A stretch of 34,309 bases of DNA from Sedimentisphaerales bacterium (GTDB lineage Bacteria > Planctomycetota > Phycisphaerae > Sedimentisphaerales > SG8-4), in assembly GCA_016928975.1 (NCBI GenBank), contig JAFGJR010000159.1, forward strand, positions 1-34,309. The letters run 5' to 3'. A program made the translations under genes and the position numbers. The notes beneath the pieces are model-generated. The model was not told the origin of the DNA, ran no database searches, and saw only the letters and a list, made by a program, of their open reading frames with translations. The stretch's first letter is position 1, and every line of letters begins with the position of its first letter. Shown here one piece after another: positions 16,743-25,348 of the stretch.

Positions 16743-17003
16743 ATGGCTAAGATCGTTTACGGCGGGACCCTGCATCGCACGTCTCTCGACGCAGCAACGC
16801 TGGCGGAGTACTTCGATGTGATCGACGAGCCGATCCTCAGTCGTCGCGATATTCTCTGGCCGGACAATCCGGGATTCTCCAGCATCCTCTCCCAGACCCT
16901 CCACCAAGCCTGGTCTGAATACGAGGTGGCCCGTCCCGGCATTCCCGGCGCAGGCGGGCTGGGCACAGGCGCACGATGGAAGAAAGAGCAAATGCCAGTA
17001 TGA
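16743..17003 (+). CDS. Small protein of unknown function in the phosphoesterase operon
   Basis: An 86-residue frame that I do not recognise. It begins with ATG preceded by a GTGAGGA Shine-Dalgarno-like sequence (nine bases upstream). The sequence is mixed polar with aromatic residues, has a glycine-rich C-terminal part (PGIPGAGGLGTGARW) and no transmembrane segment. It lies 77 bp after the phosphoesterase and 87 bp before the next small gene on the same strand, so it is probably part of the same transcript. Being short and lacking a known homologue in my recollection, it could still be non-coding; the Shine-Dalgarno and operon position are the support. Confidence 0.5.
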   Translation: MAKIVYGGTLHRTSLDAATLAEYFDVIDEPILSRRDILWPDNPGFSSILSQTLHQAWSEYEVARPGIPGAGGLGTGARWKKEQMPV

Positions 17004-17090
17004 ATCCAACCCGTTGTCGAGAGAATCACCGAACGAAGAGGTTGTACTTGCCTATGGATGGCTTGAGAGCTTGCTGAGTGAGGAGTACCG

Positions 17091-17402
17091 ATGGTCAGCT
17101 ACTGGACAGGGTATTACCAGTCACCGGATTCCGCCGTTCAACCGGAGAGGACGGTTCTTGGGGGGCACTTCGACGAGGCGGAGTTGATGGCCTTCTCCAC
17201 GCTGATTCACCACCGCAGGCCTCTGCCCATCTACTTCGGGGACTGCTGGAAGTGCTATCTCTGCACATTCGAATGTTTCGATTTCTTCGATATGGTCGAT
17301 CACATCCTGCAGACCCACGATCCTGAACCGTTCAACGAGGAAGACGAGAGGGAGTCGGACGAAGGGGGATGGTCTCAAGCCGGATCGTGCAGTGGTGAAT
17401 AG
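17091..17402 (+). CDS. Small acidic protein with a C2H2-zinc-finger-like motif
   Basis: A 103-residue protein with an ATG preceded by AGGAG five bases upstream. The region 52-76 contains cysteines C52, C55, C58, C62 and histidines H71 and H76. C55-x2-C58-x12-H71-x4-H76 fits the spacing of a C2H2 zinc finger, and phenylalanines lie between the metal ligands. The C-terminus is very acidic (EPFNEEDERESDEGG). Zinc fingers of this form are uncommon in bacteria (the Ros/MucR family is the best known), and this one does not otherwise resemble Ros. It may bind nucleic acid or a protein partner. It is likely the third gene of the phosphoesterase operon. Confidence 0.6.
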   Translation: MVSYWTGYYQSPDSAVQPERTVLGGHFDEAELMAFSTLIHHRRPLPIYFGDCWKCYLCTFECFDFFDMVDHILQTHDPEPFNEEDERESDEGGWSQAGSCSGE

Positions 17403-17480
17403 CTCAAGCAACGATTCTCGCCAACAACCGACATCTGATGCACTCAGGCTGGCGCCGGAACGGACAGCAGGATCATGCGG

Positions 17481-18035
17481 TTATTGGCTGCTGTGCGATT
17501 CAGTCGGATAGACCGACGCTAGGTTGTGACTGTCCTCGGCGGATGCCTGTGTCAGCGCCAGGGCTTGAATCAGCAGGCGGACGTGCCGGTGCTCTTCACT
17601 GATCATGTTGTCGATCATCATGCGGCTGTCCGGATTACGGGCAAACTCCTTCAGGCCGTGGTAGAAGATGATGATGTCTCTGGACCTGCGAATGGCGCCA
17701 CGAAGGATTTGCTCTCGTGTCTCGCTTCCGCTGGGCGAATCGTGGCTGTTGGGGTTCATGCCGTGGCCCGTGAGACCCGCCATGGTCCAGGGGTTGGATA
17801 GCACGTAGTTGTCGGGATCAAAAACGCCGAATTCCCCGGTCTTCTCGGAATACCGGCGGCGTATGCGTCTCCATGTATTTCGGTGCTTGACTCGCCAGTT
17901 GGCCAGGTTATAGAAGATGCCGCGTCGTTCTTCGTCCGCGAACCGTTCGGCCACTCGTAGATAGGATCTGGCTGTTCTGGTCTCCACCGCCTCCGCAATT
18001 TGCAGGACATCAAAGACGCTGAATCGCGGATCCAT
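17481..18035 (-). CDS. Ferritin-like/rubrerythrin-type helical protein
   Basis: A 184-residue protein with start at the ATG at 18035, which has GGAAGG six bases upstream; a longer frame to 18140 adds a cysteine-rich N-terminus without Shine-Dalgarno support. Two helix pairs are recognisable: about 12-52 (EAVETRTARSYLRVAERFAD) and about 120-160 with an ISEEHRHVRLL end. They resemble the four-helix bundle of rubrerythrins, where glutamates and an ExxH motif in each half bind two irons. The second half has EHRH (ExxH), but the first half has RVKH in the expected place, so one carboxylate ligand is missing and the diiron site may be incomplete. A Pho-box-like array precedes it. Its role in phosphate starvation is unknown; iron or peroxide handling is possible. 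Confidence 0.6.
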   Translation of the reverse strand: MDPRFSVFDVLQIAEAVETRTARSYLRVAERFADEERRGIFYNLANWRVKHRNTWRRIRRRYSEKTGEFGVFDPDNYVLSNPWTMAGLTGHGMNPNSHDSPSGSETREQILRGAIRRSRDIIIFYHGLKEFARNPDSRMMIDNMISEEHRHVRLLIQALALTQASAEDSHNLASVYPTESHSSQ

Positions 18036-18154
18036 CGTGCACCTTCCGCATGCCTTCATTCCTTCACACCTCTGTGGTTCCTGGTACTCTTGTTGACATA
18101 CTCGCTTGCATCGTTGGCAATTCGCCGCGTGCTGATGCACCGCGAGTCCACTGG

Positions 18155-18186
18155 ATCATACGCGGCGATTGCTAAATCCACGTTAG
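18155..18186 (-). promoter_or_regulatory. Pho-box-like repeat and -10 upstream of the ferritin-like gene
   Basis: On the minus strand CTAACG (18186-18181) and TTAGCA (18175-18170) are exactly 11 bp apart. TATGAT (18160-18155), a good -10, follows 4 bp after the second 11-mer, the same spacing as at pstS and the phosphoesterase. The ferritin-like ATG is about 120 bp downstream. Confidence 0.65.
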
Positions 18187-18362
18187 CACTGAGTTTCTTT
18201 TCGATGAATGTTCCGGTGAGGTTTGAACCACACGAGGCGGAAGGAACGCTGGACGCAGTCTCCCGAGGAATGTCCGGAGCCTATGTCTCGCACGTCAGGA
18301 ATGCGCTGATCCCGAACGAGAACCACTTCTGTATATCCCTGGGCTCCCGGGTGGGCAGGACC
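18187..18362. other. Intergenic stretch between phoU and the ferritin-like promoter
   Basis: Apart from the promoter array at 18155-18186 I see no gene or strong terminator here. A GC-rich palindromic patch around 18340-18355 does not form a terminator-like hairpin with a U-tract. It marks the end of the pst-phoU transcript and the beginning of the next minus-strand unit. Confidence 0.4.
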
Positions 18363-19046
18363 CTACTGGCCCAAGCGATGCTGGAAGTAGTCTTCCGCCC
18401 TGTGGCGGACGATGACGCCTTCGATCATGTAGATAACGTCTTCGGCGATGTTTGTCGCGTGGTCGGCGATCCGTTCGATGTGCCGCGACACGGAAAGCAT
18501 GTGGATCAGTGACTCCGTCTGATCCGGATGAGCGACAATCCCGTCCTGAACGGTCTGGTACATCTGCCGGTTCATCGCATCGACTTCATCGTCTGCCGCC
18601 AGCACCTCGTAGGCCTGCTGGGCACTGAATCGGACCAGGGCATCGAGGCTCTTTTTGAGCATCTCCTGCGCTTTGCTGCCCATGGCGGGAAGATCGAAAG
18701 AGGCACTGACCGGCGGCTGTGTCGCAAGGAACGCGGCCCGCTCGGCGACATTGACCGCCAGGTCCCCGACGCGCTCCAGATCGTTGTTGATCTTCAGGAC
18801 GGCAACGATGAACCGCAGATCGATGGCCACCGGCTGATGCAAGGCGAGGGTCTTGAGGCAGTCTTCCTCGATCTGAACCTCCATCTCATCGAGTCTCGCG
18901 TCGGTGTCGATGATCGCCCGCGCCGCGTGTTCATCCCGATTGTCGATGGCCGCGACGGCCTGGCGGACAGCCGATTCGGCCATGGCCCCCAGCGTCAGGA
19001 TCTCTCTCTTGAGGTTCTCGATCTCTCTGAACATATGAGCCGGCAT
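18363..19046 (-). CDS. phoU: Phosphate-signalling complex protein PhoU
   Basis: A 227-residue protein of standard PhoU length with two related three-helix bundles. Each contains the family signature: ALHQPVAIDLRFIVAVLKINNDLERVGDLAVNVAE (about 68-102) and LIHMLSVSRHIERIADHATNIAEDVIYM (about 180-208). These ExxxD motifs bind metal in PhoU structures. PhoU represses the PhoR/PhoB pathway when phosphate is plentiful and modulates Pst transport. The ATG has AGGAG at good spacing. Last gene of the pstS-pstC-pstA-pstB operon, separated from pstB by the unknown gene 19062-19442, an unusual arrangement. Confidence 0.95.
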   Translation of the reverse strand: MPAHMFREIENLKREILTLGAMAESAVRQAVAAIDNRDEHAARAIIDTDARLDEMEVQIEEDCLKTLALHQPVAIDLRFIVAVLKINNDLERVGDLAVNVAERAAFLATQPPVSASFDLPAMGSKAQEMLKKSLDALVRFSAQQAYEVLAADDEVDAMNRQMYQTVQDGIVAHPDQTESLIHMLSVSRHIERIADHATNIAEDVIYMIEGVIVRHRAEDYFQHRLGQ

Positions 19047-19061
19047 GGGATGCTCCTGCGA

Positions 19062-19442
19062 TCAGTAGGTTGGCTCGGGGCTTCGGCCGATCGGCGACGC
19101 GTAGCGGGCGTCCTTAAAGAGCACTTGTCCCGCCTTGTCGCCGATCAGCGTGCTCCTGATGTAGTCGTAATCCGCCGGAAGCTCGTTGATGACCTCGATG
19201 CGACTCCAGGGAATCACTCGCACCATGACGGTCCCGATCAGGACATCTTCAGGCCCATTGACGGTCGGCCCAAAATGGTATGTTCGGCAGTGCATGCGCA
19301 CGTACGAGTCCGTGATTTCCAGGACTTTGCCCACCAGGATATGGTTGTGAGCCTCCGGGTAATTCTTGATCGTCCGGACCTTCCAGACTCTGGGTTCGCC
19401 CAACACTTTGTGGACTTCAGTTTCGCTCAATTCCGTTGCCAT
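19062..19442 (-). CDS. Unknown protein encoded between pstB and phoU
   Basis: A 126-residue protein that I do not recognise. The ATG at 19442 is preferred; it lies just beyond the pstB stop codon (19447-19449), and an in-frame TTG at 19454 would overlap pstB. The sequence has beta-strand texture (VWKVRTIKNYPEAHNHILVG; VLIGTVMVRVIPWSRIEVIN), suggesting a small beta-barrel such as an Sm- or PilZ-like fold, but this is a guess from alternating hydrophobic residues. No signal peptide or membrane segment, so probably cytoplasmic. Its location inside the pst operon, between the ATPase and PhoU, makes a role in phosphate sensing likely. Confidence 0.7.
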   Translation of the reverse strand: MATELSETEVHKVLGEPRVWKVRTIKNYPEAHNHILVGKVLEITDSYVRMHCRTYHFGPTVNGPEDVLIGTVMVRVIPWSRIEVINELPADYDYIRSTLIGDKAGQVLFKDARYASPIGRSPEPTY

Positions 19443-19446
19443 AGGA

Positions 19447-20310
19447 TCAACCAAACCTTCCTGTCACGTAGTCTTCCGTTTGCTTGTTGCCGGGATTGCT
19501 GAAGATTTTTGAGGTGCGGTCGTACTCGATCAGCTCGCCGAGGCAGAAGAACGCCGCCCACTCGCTGACGCGCGCCGCCTGCTGCATGTTGTGTGTGACG
19601 ATCACAATCGTGTAACTGCTTTCGAGCTGGCCCATCAGGTCCTCAATGCGTCCGGTGGCGATGGGATCGAGCGCCGAGCACGGCTCATCCATCAGCAGCA
19701 CTCGCGGCTTGGTGGCCAGGGCCCGGGCGATGCACAGCCGTTGTTGTTGGCCACCGGATAGCGCCAGAGCCGATTTTCGCAATTCGTCTTTGGCCTCGTC
19801 CCACAGTGCTGCCGCCCGCAGGCTCTGTTCCACGACGTGTTGCAGTTCATCCTTGCGTCTGACCCCTTGCAGTCGTGGCCCGTAGGCGACATTGTCGAAA
19901 ATACTCTTGGGGAAGGGATTGGGCTTCTGAAAGACCATGCCGACTTCCTGGCGCAGGTTAACCAGATTCGTCCGCTTGTCATAGACGTCTTGCCCGGCCA
20001 CTTCCAGTCTGCCTTCGGTGCGGACGTGGGGGATCAGGTCGTTCATCCGGTTGATGCTTCGCAGGAAGGTGCTCTTGCCACAACCGCTGGGCCCGATGAT
20101 CGCTGTGACGCTGTTTGGATAAACGTCCATCGTGATGTTCTTGACCCCCACCTTCGAGCCATAATACAGACTGAAGTCCTGCGAGCGGATGATCGCCCGT
20201 TCCCGGACGTCCTCGGCCACTCTGACGTTCGTCCGCCATCTGCGGTTGGTCGGAATGACATTCTGGATTGGCGATCTTCGGTTCATTCTGGGTGAGACCA
20301 TGGTTTGCAT
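19447..20310 (-). CDS. pstB: Phosphate ABC transporter ATP-binding protein PstB
   Basis: A 287-residue ABC ATPase. Walker [10 protein letters not shown] (73-81), Q-loop [20 protein letters not shown], signature [11 protein letters not shown], Walker [14 protein letters not shown], and the H-loop in [13 protein letters not shown]. The Q-loop segment QKPNPFPKS and the INRMNDLIP stretch after Walker A are specific to PstB. An N-terminal extension of about 40 residues precedes the usual PstB start; it is basic and rich in Arg/Asn. It may be real or may mean translation starts later. It powers PstCA-mediated uptake of phosphate. Located 31 bp after pstA. Confidence 0.96.
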   Translation of the reverse strand: MQTMVSPRMNRRSPIQNVIPTNRRWRTNVRVAEDVRERAIIRSQDFSLYYGSKVGVKNITMDVYPNSVTAIIGPSGCGKSTFLRSINRMNDLIPHVRTEGRLEVAGQDVYDKRTNLVNLRQEVGMVFQKPNPFPKSIFDNVAYGPRLQGVRRKDELQHVVEQSLRAAALWDEAKDELRKSALALSGGQQQRLCIARALATKPRVLLMDEPCSALDPIATGRIEDLMGQLESSYTIVIVTHNMQQAARVSEWAAFFCLGELIEYDRTSKIFSNPGNKQTEDYVTGRFG

Positions 20311-20341
20311 AGCGTCTTTCTTCTCGAATATCGTCGTATGC

Positions 20342-21982
20342 CTACTGCCCTCTCAATTTCTTGAAGACCCGCCCTCGCAGCACGATGGTGATGCCATTGA
20401 GAAGGAGGATGAGCACGATGAGCGTCACCACCATGCCGTACTGGTTGTGCGGCACCATCATCGCCAGGCGATCTCCGACGGCCATGTCATAACTGCCATA
20501 TGATAGAGTCCGCGTCGGATCGAAGACCGAGTGCGGAATGGCGCCGAGGGATACCGCTCCGGTGAACAGGATCGGAGCCGTCTCCCCGGCGATTCGGCTG
20601 AGACTGAGAATGATCCCTGTCAGAATCCCCGGCGACGCGGCGGGAAGGAGGACTGTGACGAAAGTGTGGAATCGGCTGGCCCCGAGGGCGAGCGAGCCTT
20701 CTTTGTACGACTGTGGAACCGCCCGGATCGCCTCTTCGCTGGCCCGGATCATCACGGGCAGGGTCAGTACCGCCAGAGTCATCGAAGCGGCAAGGATGCA
20801 CGGCTTGGGCTCGAAGCCCAGCCACGGAAACAGAAACAGCACGAAGAAAGCCAGGCCGAACAGGCCGAAGACGATGCTCGGCACTCCCGCCAGCGTGTTG
20901 ATGCCCATCCGGATGATCCGGATCACCCAACCGTCCGAGGCGCACTCGACCAGGTACGCCGCCGAGATGATCCCCAGCGGAATCACGAATAACATGCCGA
21001 TGACTGTGATGAGCATCGTGCCAAGGATTTCGGGACCGATGCCACCGAAGTAGTGGCTGTTGACGTTGTCGTCTTTGAAGTACTGCCAGTAGGTCGTGAA
21101 TCTCGGGTGGAGCATCCGCTCGGCGTTCTGTTCGACGTGGCGGAACAGCGGGCGAAAGGATTCCGGGAACAACTCGGCGCGTGGTGTTCGCTGCATCTGG
21201 AGCGGCTGACCCGGCTGCGTCTGCACCCACCGCTCGACCCATCGCAGACGATCCAGGAGCCTGACGGCCTGGTCCCATCGCGTGGCCCCGTAGCGCAGCA
21301 TCACCAGCAGCGGCAGCGGCTCATCGGGACGTGGTCCCAGCAGGCCCGGCAAGTCGTCGCTATGGAAGAGGATTTGCTCAACCTCCTGCAACGCGGCCGC
21401 GTACTCGTGATGCTTGGCCAGATCTGTCCGTTGGGCCGCCCGCAGGAAGTCACCGGCGATCTCAAAGAGCCTGGCGGCGGAGGTGTCCTTAAGCCGGGGA
21501 TCCTCCGCATGCTGGAGCACGTCAGCAACCATCCGGCCGATCTCATTGACGTCCTGGCTCTGGAAGGCCGCCTCCAGCTTGTCTCGAATCCCCCGGGTCA
21601 GCTCTCGCAGTTGCGTGTACCGCTGTCTCGGGACGTTCTTCTGGCGCAGCTCCTCGCCGAAGTCACGATGGACCTCACGCACCTGGCTGGACATGCCCTC
21701 AATATCCATGCCCTTTCTGAACTCGTCGATCATTTCACAGACTCGCTGCCGGAACGGCTGCGTCCGGGCGATCTCCGCCTCCAGGGTTGTCAGGTCGCCT
21801 CGCTGGAACAGATCCCTCTGCATTTTGCGGAACTCGACTGTGCCGCGGAAGAACACGGCACCGCTGCCGCGATAGACCATCGGACCCAGGACCGCAATCA
21901 ACACCAGCAGTAGCAACAGGATGGATGCTCCAGTCGCTGCCGTGAAGAGCTGATCGAGATGGATTCGCGTCCTCTGGTTCAT
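20342..21982 (-). CDS. pstA: Phosphate ABC transporter permease PstA with large N-terminal insert
   Basis: A 546-residue permease, much longer than the usual 280-300 residues. The first membrane helix (about 12-37) is followed by about 270 hydrophilic, mostly helical residues (about 45-310), then the canonical permease core (from about 325: [32 protein letters not shown]) with the coupling-loop motif [22 protein letters not shown]. The insert would face the periplasm. Extended PstA proteins with such inserts are known in Pseudomonas, so it is a subfamily trait. The ATG immediately follows the pstC stop codon (no intervening base), implying tight translational coupling. Confidence 0.93.
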   Translation of the reverse strand: MNQRTRIHLDQLFTAATGASILLLLLVLIAVLGPMVYRGSGAVFFRGTVEFRKMQRDLFQRGDLTTLEAEIARTQPFRQRVCEMIDEFRKGMDIEGMSSQVREVHRDFGEELRQKNVPRQRYTQLRELTRGIRDKLEAAFQSQDVNEIGRMVADVLQHAEDPRLKDTSAARLFEIAGDFLRAAQRTDLAKHHEYAAALQEVEQILFHSDDLPGLLGPRPDEPLPLLVMLRYGATRWDQAVRLLDRLRWVERWVQTQPGQPLQMQRTPRAELFPESFRPLFRHVEQNAERMLHPRFTTYWQYFKDDNVNSHYFGGIGPEILGTMLITVIGMLFVIPLGIISAAYLVECASDGWVIRIIRMGINTLAGVPSIVFGLFGLAFFVLFLFPWLGFEPKPCILAASMTLAVLTLPVMIRASEEAIRAVPQSYKEGSLALGASRFHTFVTVLLPAASPGILTGIILSLSRIAGETAPILFTGAVSLGAIPHSVFDPTRTLSYGSYDMAVGDRLAMMVPHNQYGMVVTLIVLILLLNGITIVLRGRVFKKLRGQ

Positions 21983-22957
21983 CTATGCCTTGCCCAGCGC
22001 TTTCTTCGCACGCGAGAGGAAGTACTCGCTGACAACATTCAATCCCAACGTCAGGATCAGCAGCAGTACGCCGATGGCGAACAACGCGCTTCGATGCACG
22101 GAGGCTTCCGGGGCCTCGCCCATTTCACCGGCGATGGTTGCTGTCATCGTCCGGATCGACTGCGACAGGTCCCACCAGGGGTGAGGAATCTGGGTGGCGT
22201 TGCCGGAGGCCATCCACACGACCATGGTCTCCCCGATGGCACGCATCATGCCCAGGACCACGGCCGCGATAATCCCGCTGTGTGCCGCTGGAATCACGAC
22301 TTTCATAAGAGTCTCGAATCGCGTGGCGCCGCAGCTATAGGAGGCCTCTCGAAGCTCCCGGCCCAGGGCGGAAAGCGAGTCCTCCGCCACGCTGACGATC
22401 GTCGGAAGGGCCATGACCGCCAGAATCAGCGATGCGTTCAGGGCATTGGTCCCCGTGTTGAATCCGAAATGTTGCTGCATCCAGGGCGCCAGGACCAGCA
22501 CGGCGAAGAACCCGTAGGCGACAGAGGGGACGGCTGCCAGGATCTCCACGAGCGGCTTGACGACGTTCCTGATCCGCCAGGAGACGATGTCACTCAGGAA
22601 GACCGCTGCCGTGATGCCCAGCGGGACTGCGAACACCAGGGCTGCCAGGGAGACGTAGAGCGAGCCCACAACGATGGCCAGGGCCCCGAAGGCAGGCTCC
22701 TCGGCCGTCGGACGCCAATCCCGGCTGGTGATGAATTCCACGATGCTGGCGGTAGAGAAGAAGCCGGCCGAGCGTATGACCACAAAGACGAGGATCAACA
22801 AGACCACCAGGACCGAGCTGAACGTGATCAGAAACAAAAGACCTCGGCCTGCGAGTGTGCCGAGGTAGCCCTTGAGGTTCTCTGTGGGCGTAAGGACCAG
22901 CGGCCGCTGGGCGTCGGCCGCTGGTGCCAGCGTAACGGTCCCGTTTGCGTTGTTCAT
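21983..22957 (-). CDS. pstC: Phosphate ABC transporter permease PstC
   Basis: A 324-residue inner-membrane permease. Six membrane helices are visible; the first follows a short cytoplasmic leader (about 35-60). The core contains GSLYVSLAALVFAVPLGITAAVFLSDIV and the ATPase-coupling loop EDSLSALGRELREASYSCGATRFETLMKVVIPAAHSGI, typical of PstC. With PstA it forms the channel for phosphate delivered by PstS. It starts 27 bp after the pstS stop and ends directly against the pstA ATG. Confidence 0.95.
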   Translation of the reverse strand: MNNANGTVTLAPAADAQRPLVLTPTENLKGYLGTLAGRGLLFLITFSSVLVVLLILVFVVIRSAGFFSTASIVEFITSRDWRPTAEEPAFGALAIVVGSLYVSLAALVFAVPLGITAAVFLSDIVSWRIRNVVKPLVEILAAVPSVAYGFFAVLVLAPWMQQHFGFNTGTNALNASLILAVMALPTIVSVAEDSLSALGRELREASYSCGATRFETLMKVVIPAAHSGIIAAVVLGMMRAIGETMVVWMASGNATQIPHPWWDLSQSIRTMTATIAGEMGEAPEASVHRSALFAIGVLLLILTLGLNVVSEYFLSRAKKALGKA

Positions 22958-22983
22958 TCGGGTCTCATCTCAATTGCCGGACT

Positions 22984-23799
22984 CTAGTAGTTGGTCAATG
23001 GCACAAATCCTTTGGCCTCGATCAGCTCCTGCCCTTTCTCCGAGAGGTGGAAGGTCACGAACTTGTACGTCGCCGAGCCGAGCTTGGGGAAACCGTTGGT
23101 GAACATGAACAGCGGCCGGCTCAGTGGGTACGTGCCGTTGGCCACGGTCTGACGGCTGGGCTTCACCCCATCAATGGACAGGGCCTTGACGCCTTCCATG
23201 AATCCCAGACCCACGTAGGCGATGGCCGCCTGGGTGGTCTTGACCCGGCTCTGCGCCTGGGGATTGGCGTTGACGTACTCGACGCCGGGGGCCATCGGCT
23301 GCTTTTTCATGATCAAGGTCTCGAACGTCTCGTACGTCCCCGATGAGGTATCTCGGCTGATGACCACGATCGGCATACTCGGCCCGCCCACCTGACTCCA
23401 ATTGGTGATCTTGCCGGCGTAGATATCGCGGACCTGCTGGCCGGTGAGCTTCGCGACCGGGTTGGACGGGTGAACGACCACACAGACGCCGTCCATCGCC
23501 ACCGTCCAGGCCACCGGCAATACCTTGTTGCCGACGGCTTTGGTGAACTCGTCATCCTTCATGAACCGGCTCATGGTGGCGACATCGCATCGGCCGTCAA
23601 TCAACGCCGCTGCTCCATCGCCGCTGCCGGTCTTCTTCACCGTGACCTCCAGCTTCGAATCAACACTCTTGAAGTACTCCGCGAAGGCGTCCGCAATCGG
23701 CCCGACGGTGGTCGAACCGTCAATCCGCAGCGTCTCCGCGCGCACCGTGCCTCCCAGTGCGACCGCAATCAGAATTGTGCCTACAATCGCTTTCGTCAT
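22984..23799 (-). CDS. pstS: Phosphate-binding periplasmic protein PstS
   Basis: A 271-residue substrate-binding protein. The ATG at 23799 has AAAGGAG eight bases upstream and gives a clean signal peptide (KAIVGTILIAVALGGTVRA). Phosphate-binding elements: IDGSTTVGPIADAFAEYF at the N-terminal loop, GSGDGAAALIDGRCDVATMSR in the first domain, and SRDTSSGTYETFETL in the second, which matches the SGT...F phosphate-binding loop of the PBP-like family. It captures phosphate in the periplasm for PstCAB. First gene of the operon, preceded by a four-slot Pho-box-like array; the predicted leader is only about 30 nt. Confidence 0.95.
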   Translation of the reverse strand: MTKAIVGTILIAVALGGTVRAETLRIDGSTTVGPIADAFAEYFKSVDSKLEVTVKKTGSGDGAAALIDGRCDVATMSRFMKDDEFTKAVGNKVLPVAWTVAMDGVCVVVHPSNPVAKLTGQQVRDIYAGKITNWSQVGGPSMPIVVISRDTSSGTYETFETLIMKKQPMAPGVEYVNANPQAQSRVKTTQAAIAYVGLGFMEGVKALSIDGVKPSRQTVANGTYPLSRPLFMFTNGFPKLGSATYKFVTFHLSEKGQELIEAKGFVPLTNY

Positions 23800-23835
23800 G
23801 GTCATTTCTCCTTTCAAAGGAATCCTTCTCTGCTA

Positions 23836-23889
23836 TTCATACGCTATGTTCATTAGTCTCATGTTAGGTTTGTGTGTGAATACCGTTAA
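23836..23889 (-). promoter_or_regulatory. Pho-box-like array and -10 upstream of pstS
   Basis: On the minus strand TTAACG (23889-23884), CTAACA (23867-23862) and CTAATG (23856-23851) keep an 11-bp phase (intervals 22 and 11). TATGAA (23841-23836) follows 4 bp after the last 11-mer, with spacer AGCG. This is the strongest functional anchor for the motif, because pstS is the classic Pho-regulon promoter in bacteria. Confidence 0.78.
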
Positions 23890-23911
23890 TCGTGCGAGGG
23901 AATCCCTGCGT

Positions 23912-25255
23912 TTAGAACTTGACCACGATATCCGCCTGCAATCTGCCATAATCGTCATTGCCCTTGCGGCCCCAGTACTCGCTCGCGAAGTACGTCAGAG
24001 CCGGCGCCACATTCTTGGTGAGCTGGTAGGTGAAACTGAACCGATGGCCTTTGCCGGCCGTGCCGCCGCCGACAAAGTCCGAATCACAGAATTGCCCCAC
24101 GACCGCATCTGCCTGGATCTCTCTATAGTCGTAGTCGAACTGCCAGGAGCCCGGCGCTTTGACCTTGTTGATCCTGGCGCCGACCAGCCAGCCGGTGTCC
24201 TTGCCCGTGCTGGCGACGGTGTTCTTGACCCAGTCACCATGGACCGCTACGGGCAGCTTCGCGATCTCCGTGCCGAACTCAGCGAACAACTCCACCAGGT
24301 CGTAATCGCTGGCGAAGACCCGTGGACTGCCGGTGTACGTATTGCCGAAGAACGCGTTGGGATCCCCTTTCCATTCTGTCGCCAGACCCTCGGAGCCCTG
24401 GAGGTTGCCGTAGTCGTACCAGCTCGCGCCGCCGAGGATGTAGGTCGGCTTGTTGATCTGGTGTTTCAGATAGGCCTGTAGACCCCACAGCGAGGTATCG
24501 GAACCCGCGGACTCCTCGTTGACCCAGAATCCCCCGGCGGCCAGGTTTATGCTGGTCTTGTCGTTGAAGGTCAGTGCGTACGTGAGAGCCCCGCCTTCCG
24601 GGGTCAGATCGCTATCCCAGATCAACTGGTTCTTGCCGATCGTGTAGAATGGATTGCTGATCTTGCCGGCCGTGACGTTGAAACCCTTCAACCAACTCGG
24701 ATGGTAGTTGAAGTACGCCAGATCAAGCCAGAAGGGCTTCTTGGAGAAGCTGCTGTCGACCGTCTGATTCGTCGAGACCGGGTCGCCTCCGGAGGACCCT
24801 TCCGAGGTCGCCAGGCGAAAGCCCAGGTCCCACTCATCGTTGACTTTGGCATTCAGCCCTATGCGGGCGCGAATGCGGTTGCGGTGGCGAACGTCGTCCG
24901 CACTGTCGTCGTCGATGTACTCGTAGCGATAGCGAAAGTCGCCGTACAAGCCCACCTTGGACGCCCACTTGAGGATATCAGGAATCGTGAACTCCTTCTT
25001 CTGCTCCTCCTCCGGCGCAGACCCCTGTGCAGCCACCTGATCGATCTTCTCCGTCAGCGAACGCTCCTTGAGCTTCTGGCGGGCCTCCAACTGGTTGATC
25101 TTGTTCTCCAGCTCCGCTTGCCTCTGTCTCTGGGCCTCCAACTCCACCTTGAGCTGATTCACGTCCTCCTGGGCTCGGGCAACTCCCGGTCCCGACACTG
25201 TCATCAGACATCCCGCGAACAGAACCAGACTCCATCTCGTGCCTCTGTCTTTCAT
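23912..25255 (-). CDS. Outer-membrane porin with N-terminal coiled coil (putative-porin family)
   Basis: A 447-residue protein starting at the ATG at 25255 (AAAGG upstream). A signal peptide (SLVLFAGCLMTVSGPGVARA) is followed by a coiled coil of about 45 residues (VELEAQRQRQAELENKINQLE), which resembles the periplasmic anchoring or trimer stalk of other porins, and then by a beta-barrel of amphipathic strands with turns rich in Asp/Gly (GLYGDFRYRYEYID; ARIGLNAKVNDEWDLGF), ending in VVKF with the terminal aromatic residue of outer-membrane proteins. It most likely lets phosphate or a phosphate compound cross the outer membrane, by analogy with OprP/PhoE, but this is inferred only from its Pho-type promoter and location between phoR and pstS. 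Confidence 0.85.
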   Translation of the reverse strand: MKDRGTRWSLVLFAGCLMTVSGPGVARAQEDVNQLKVELEAQRQRQAELENKINQLEARQKLKERSLTEKIDQVAAQGSAPEEEQKKEFTIPDILKWASKVGLYGDFRYRYEYIDDDSADDVRHRNRIRARIGLNAKVNDEWDLGFRLATSEGSSGGDPVSTNQTVDSSFSKKPFWLDLAYFNYHPSWLKGFNVTAGKISNPFYTIGKNQLIWDSDLTPEGGALTYALTFNDKTSINLAAGGFWVNEESAGSDTSLWGLQAYLKHQINKPTYILGGASWYDYGNLQGSEGLATEWKGDPNAFFGNTYTGSPRVFASDYDLVELFAEFGTEIAKLPVAVHGDWVKNTVASTGKDTGWLVGARINKVKAPGSWQFDYDYREIQADAVVGQFCDSDFVGGGTAGKGHRFSFTYQLTKNVAPALTYFASEYWGRKGNDDYGRLQADIVVKF

Positions 25256-25348
25256 TGTGGTGCCTTTCAAAAGAAACCGGTGATACACAGGGTCTCCTCA
25301 CGTCCACGATGAGGAGCCCGTCACAAACAGGCGCCCCATGGGTATCTT

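Noticed and set aside
18335..18362. A GC-rich palindromic patch after phoU considered as terminator.
   Set aside because: The arms do not pair beyond a short CCCGGG core and there is no U-tract.
18000..18512. A 170-codon plus-strand frame spanning the phoU/ferritin-like intergenic region.
   Set aside because: It overlaps the phoU end and the ferritin-like start on the opposite strand and the promoter array in between; no Shine-Dalgarno or recognisable product.
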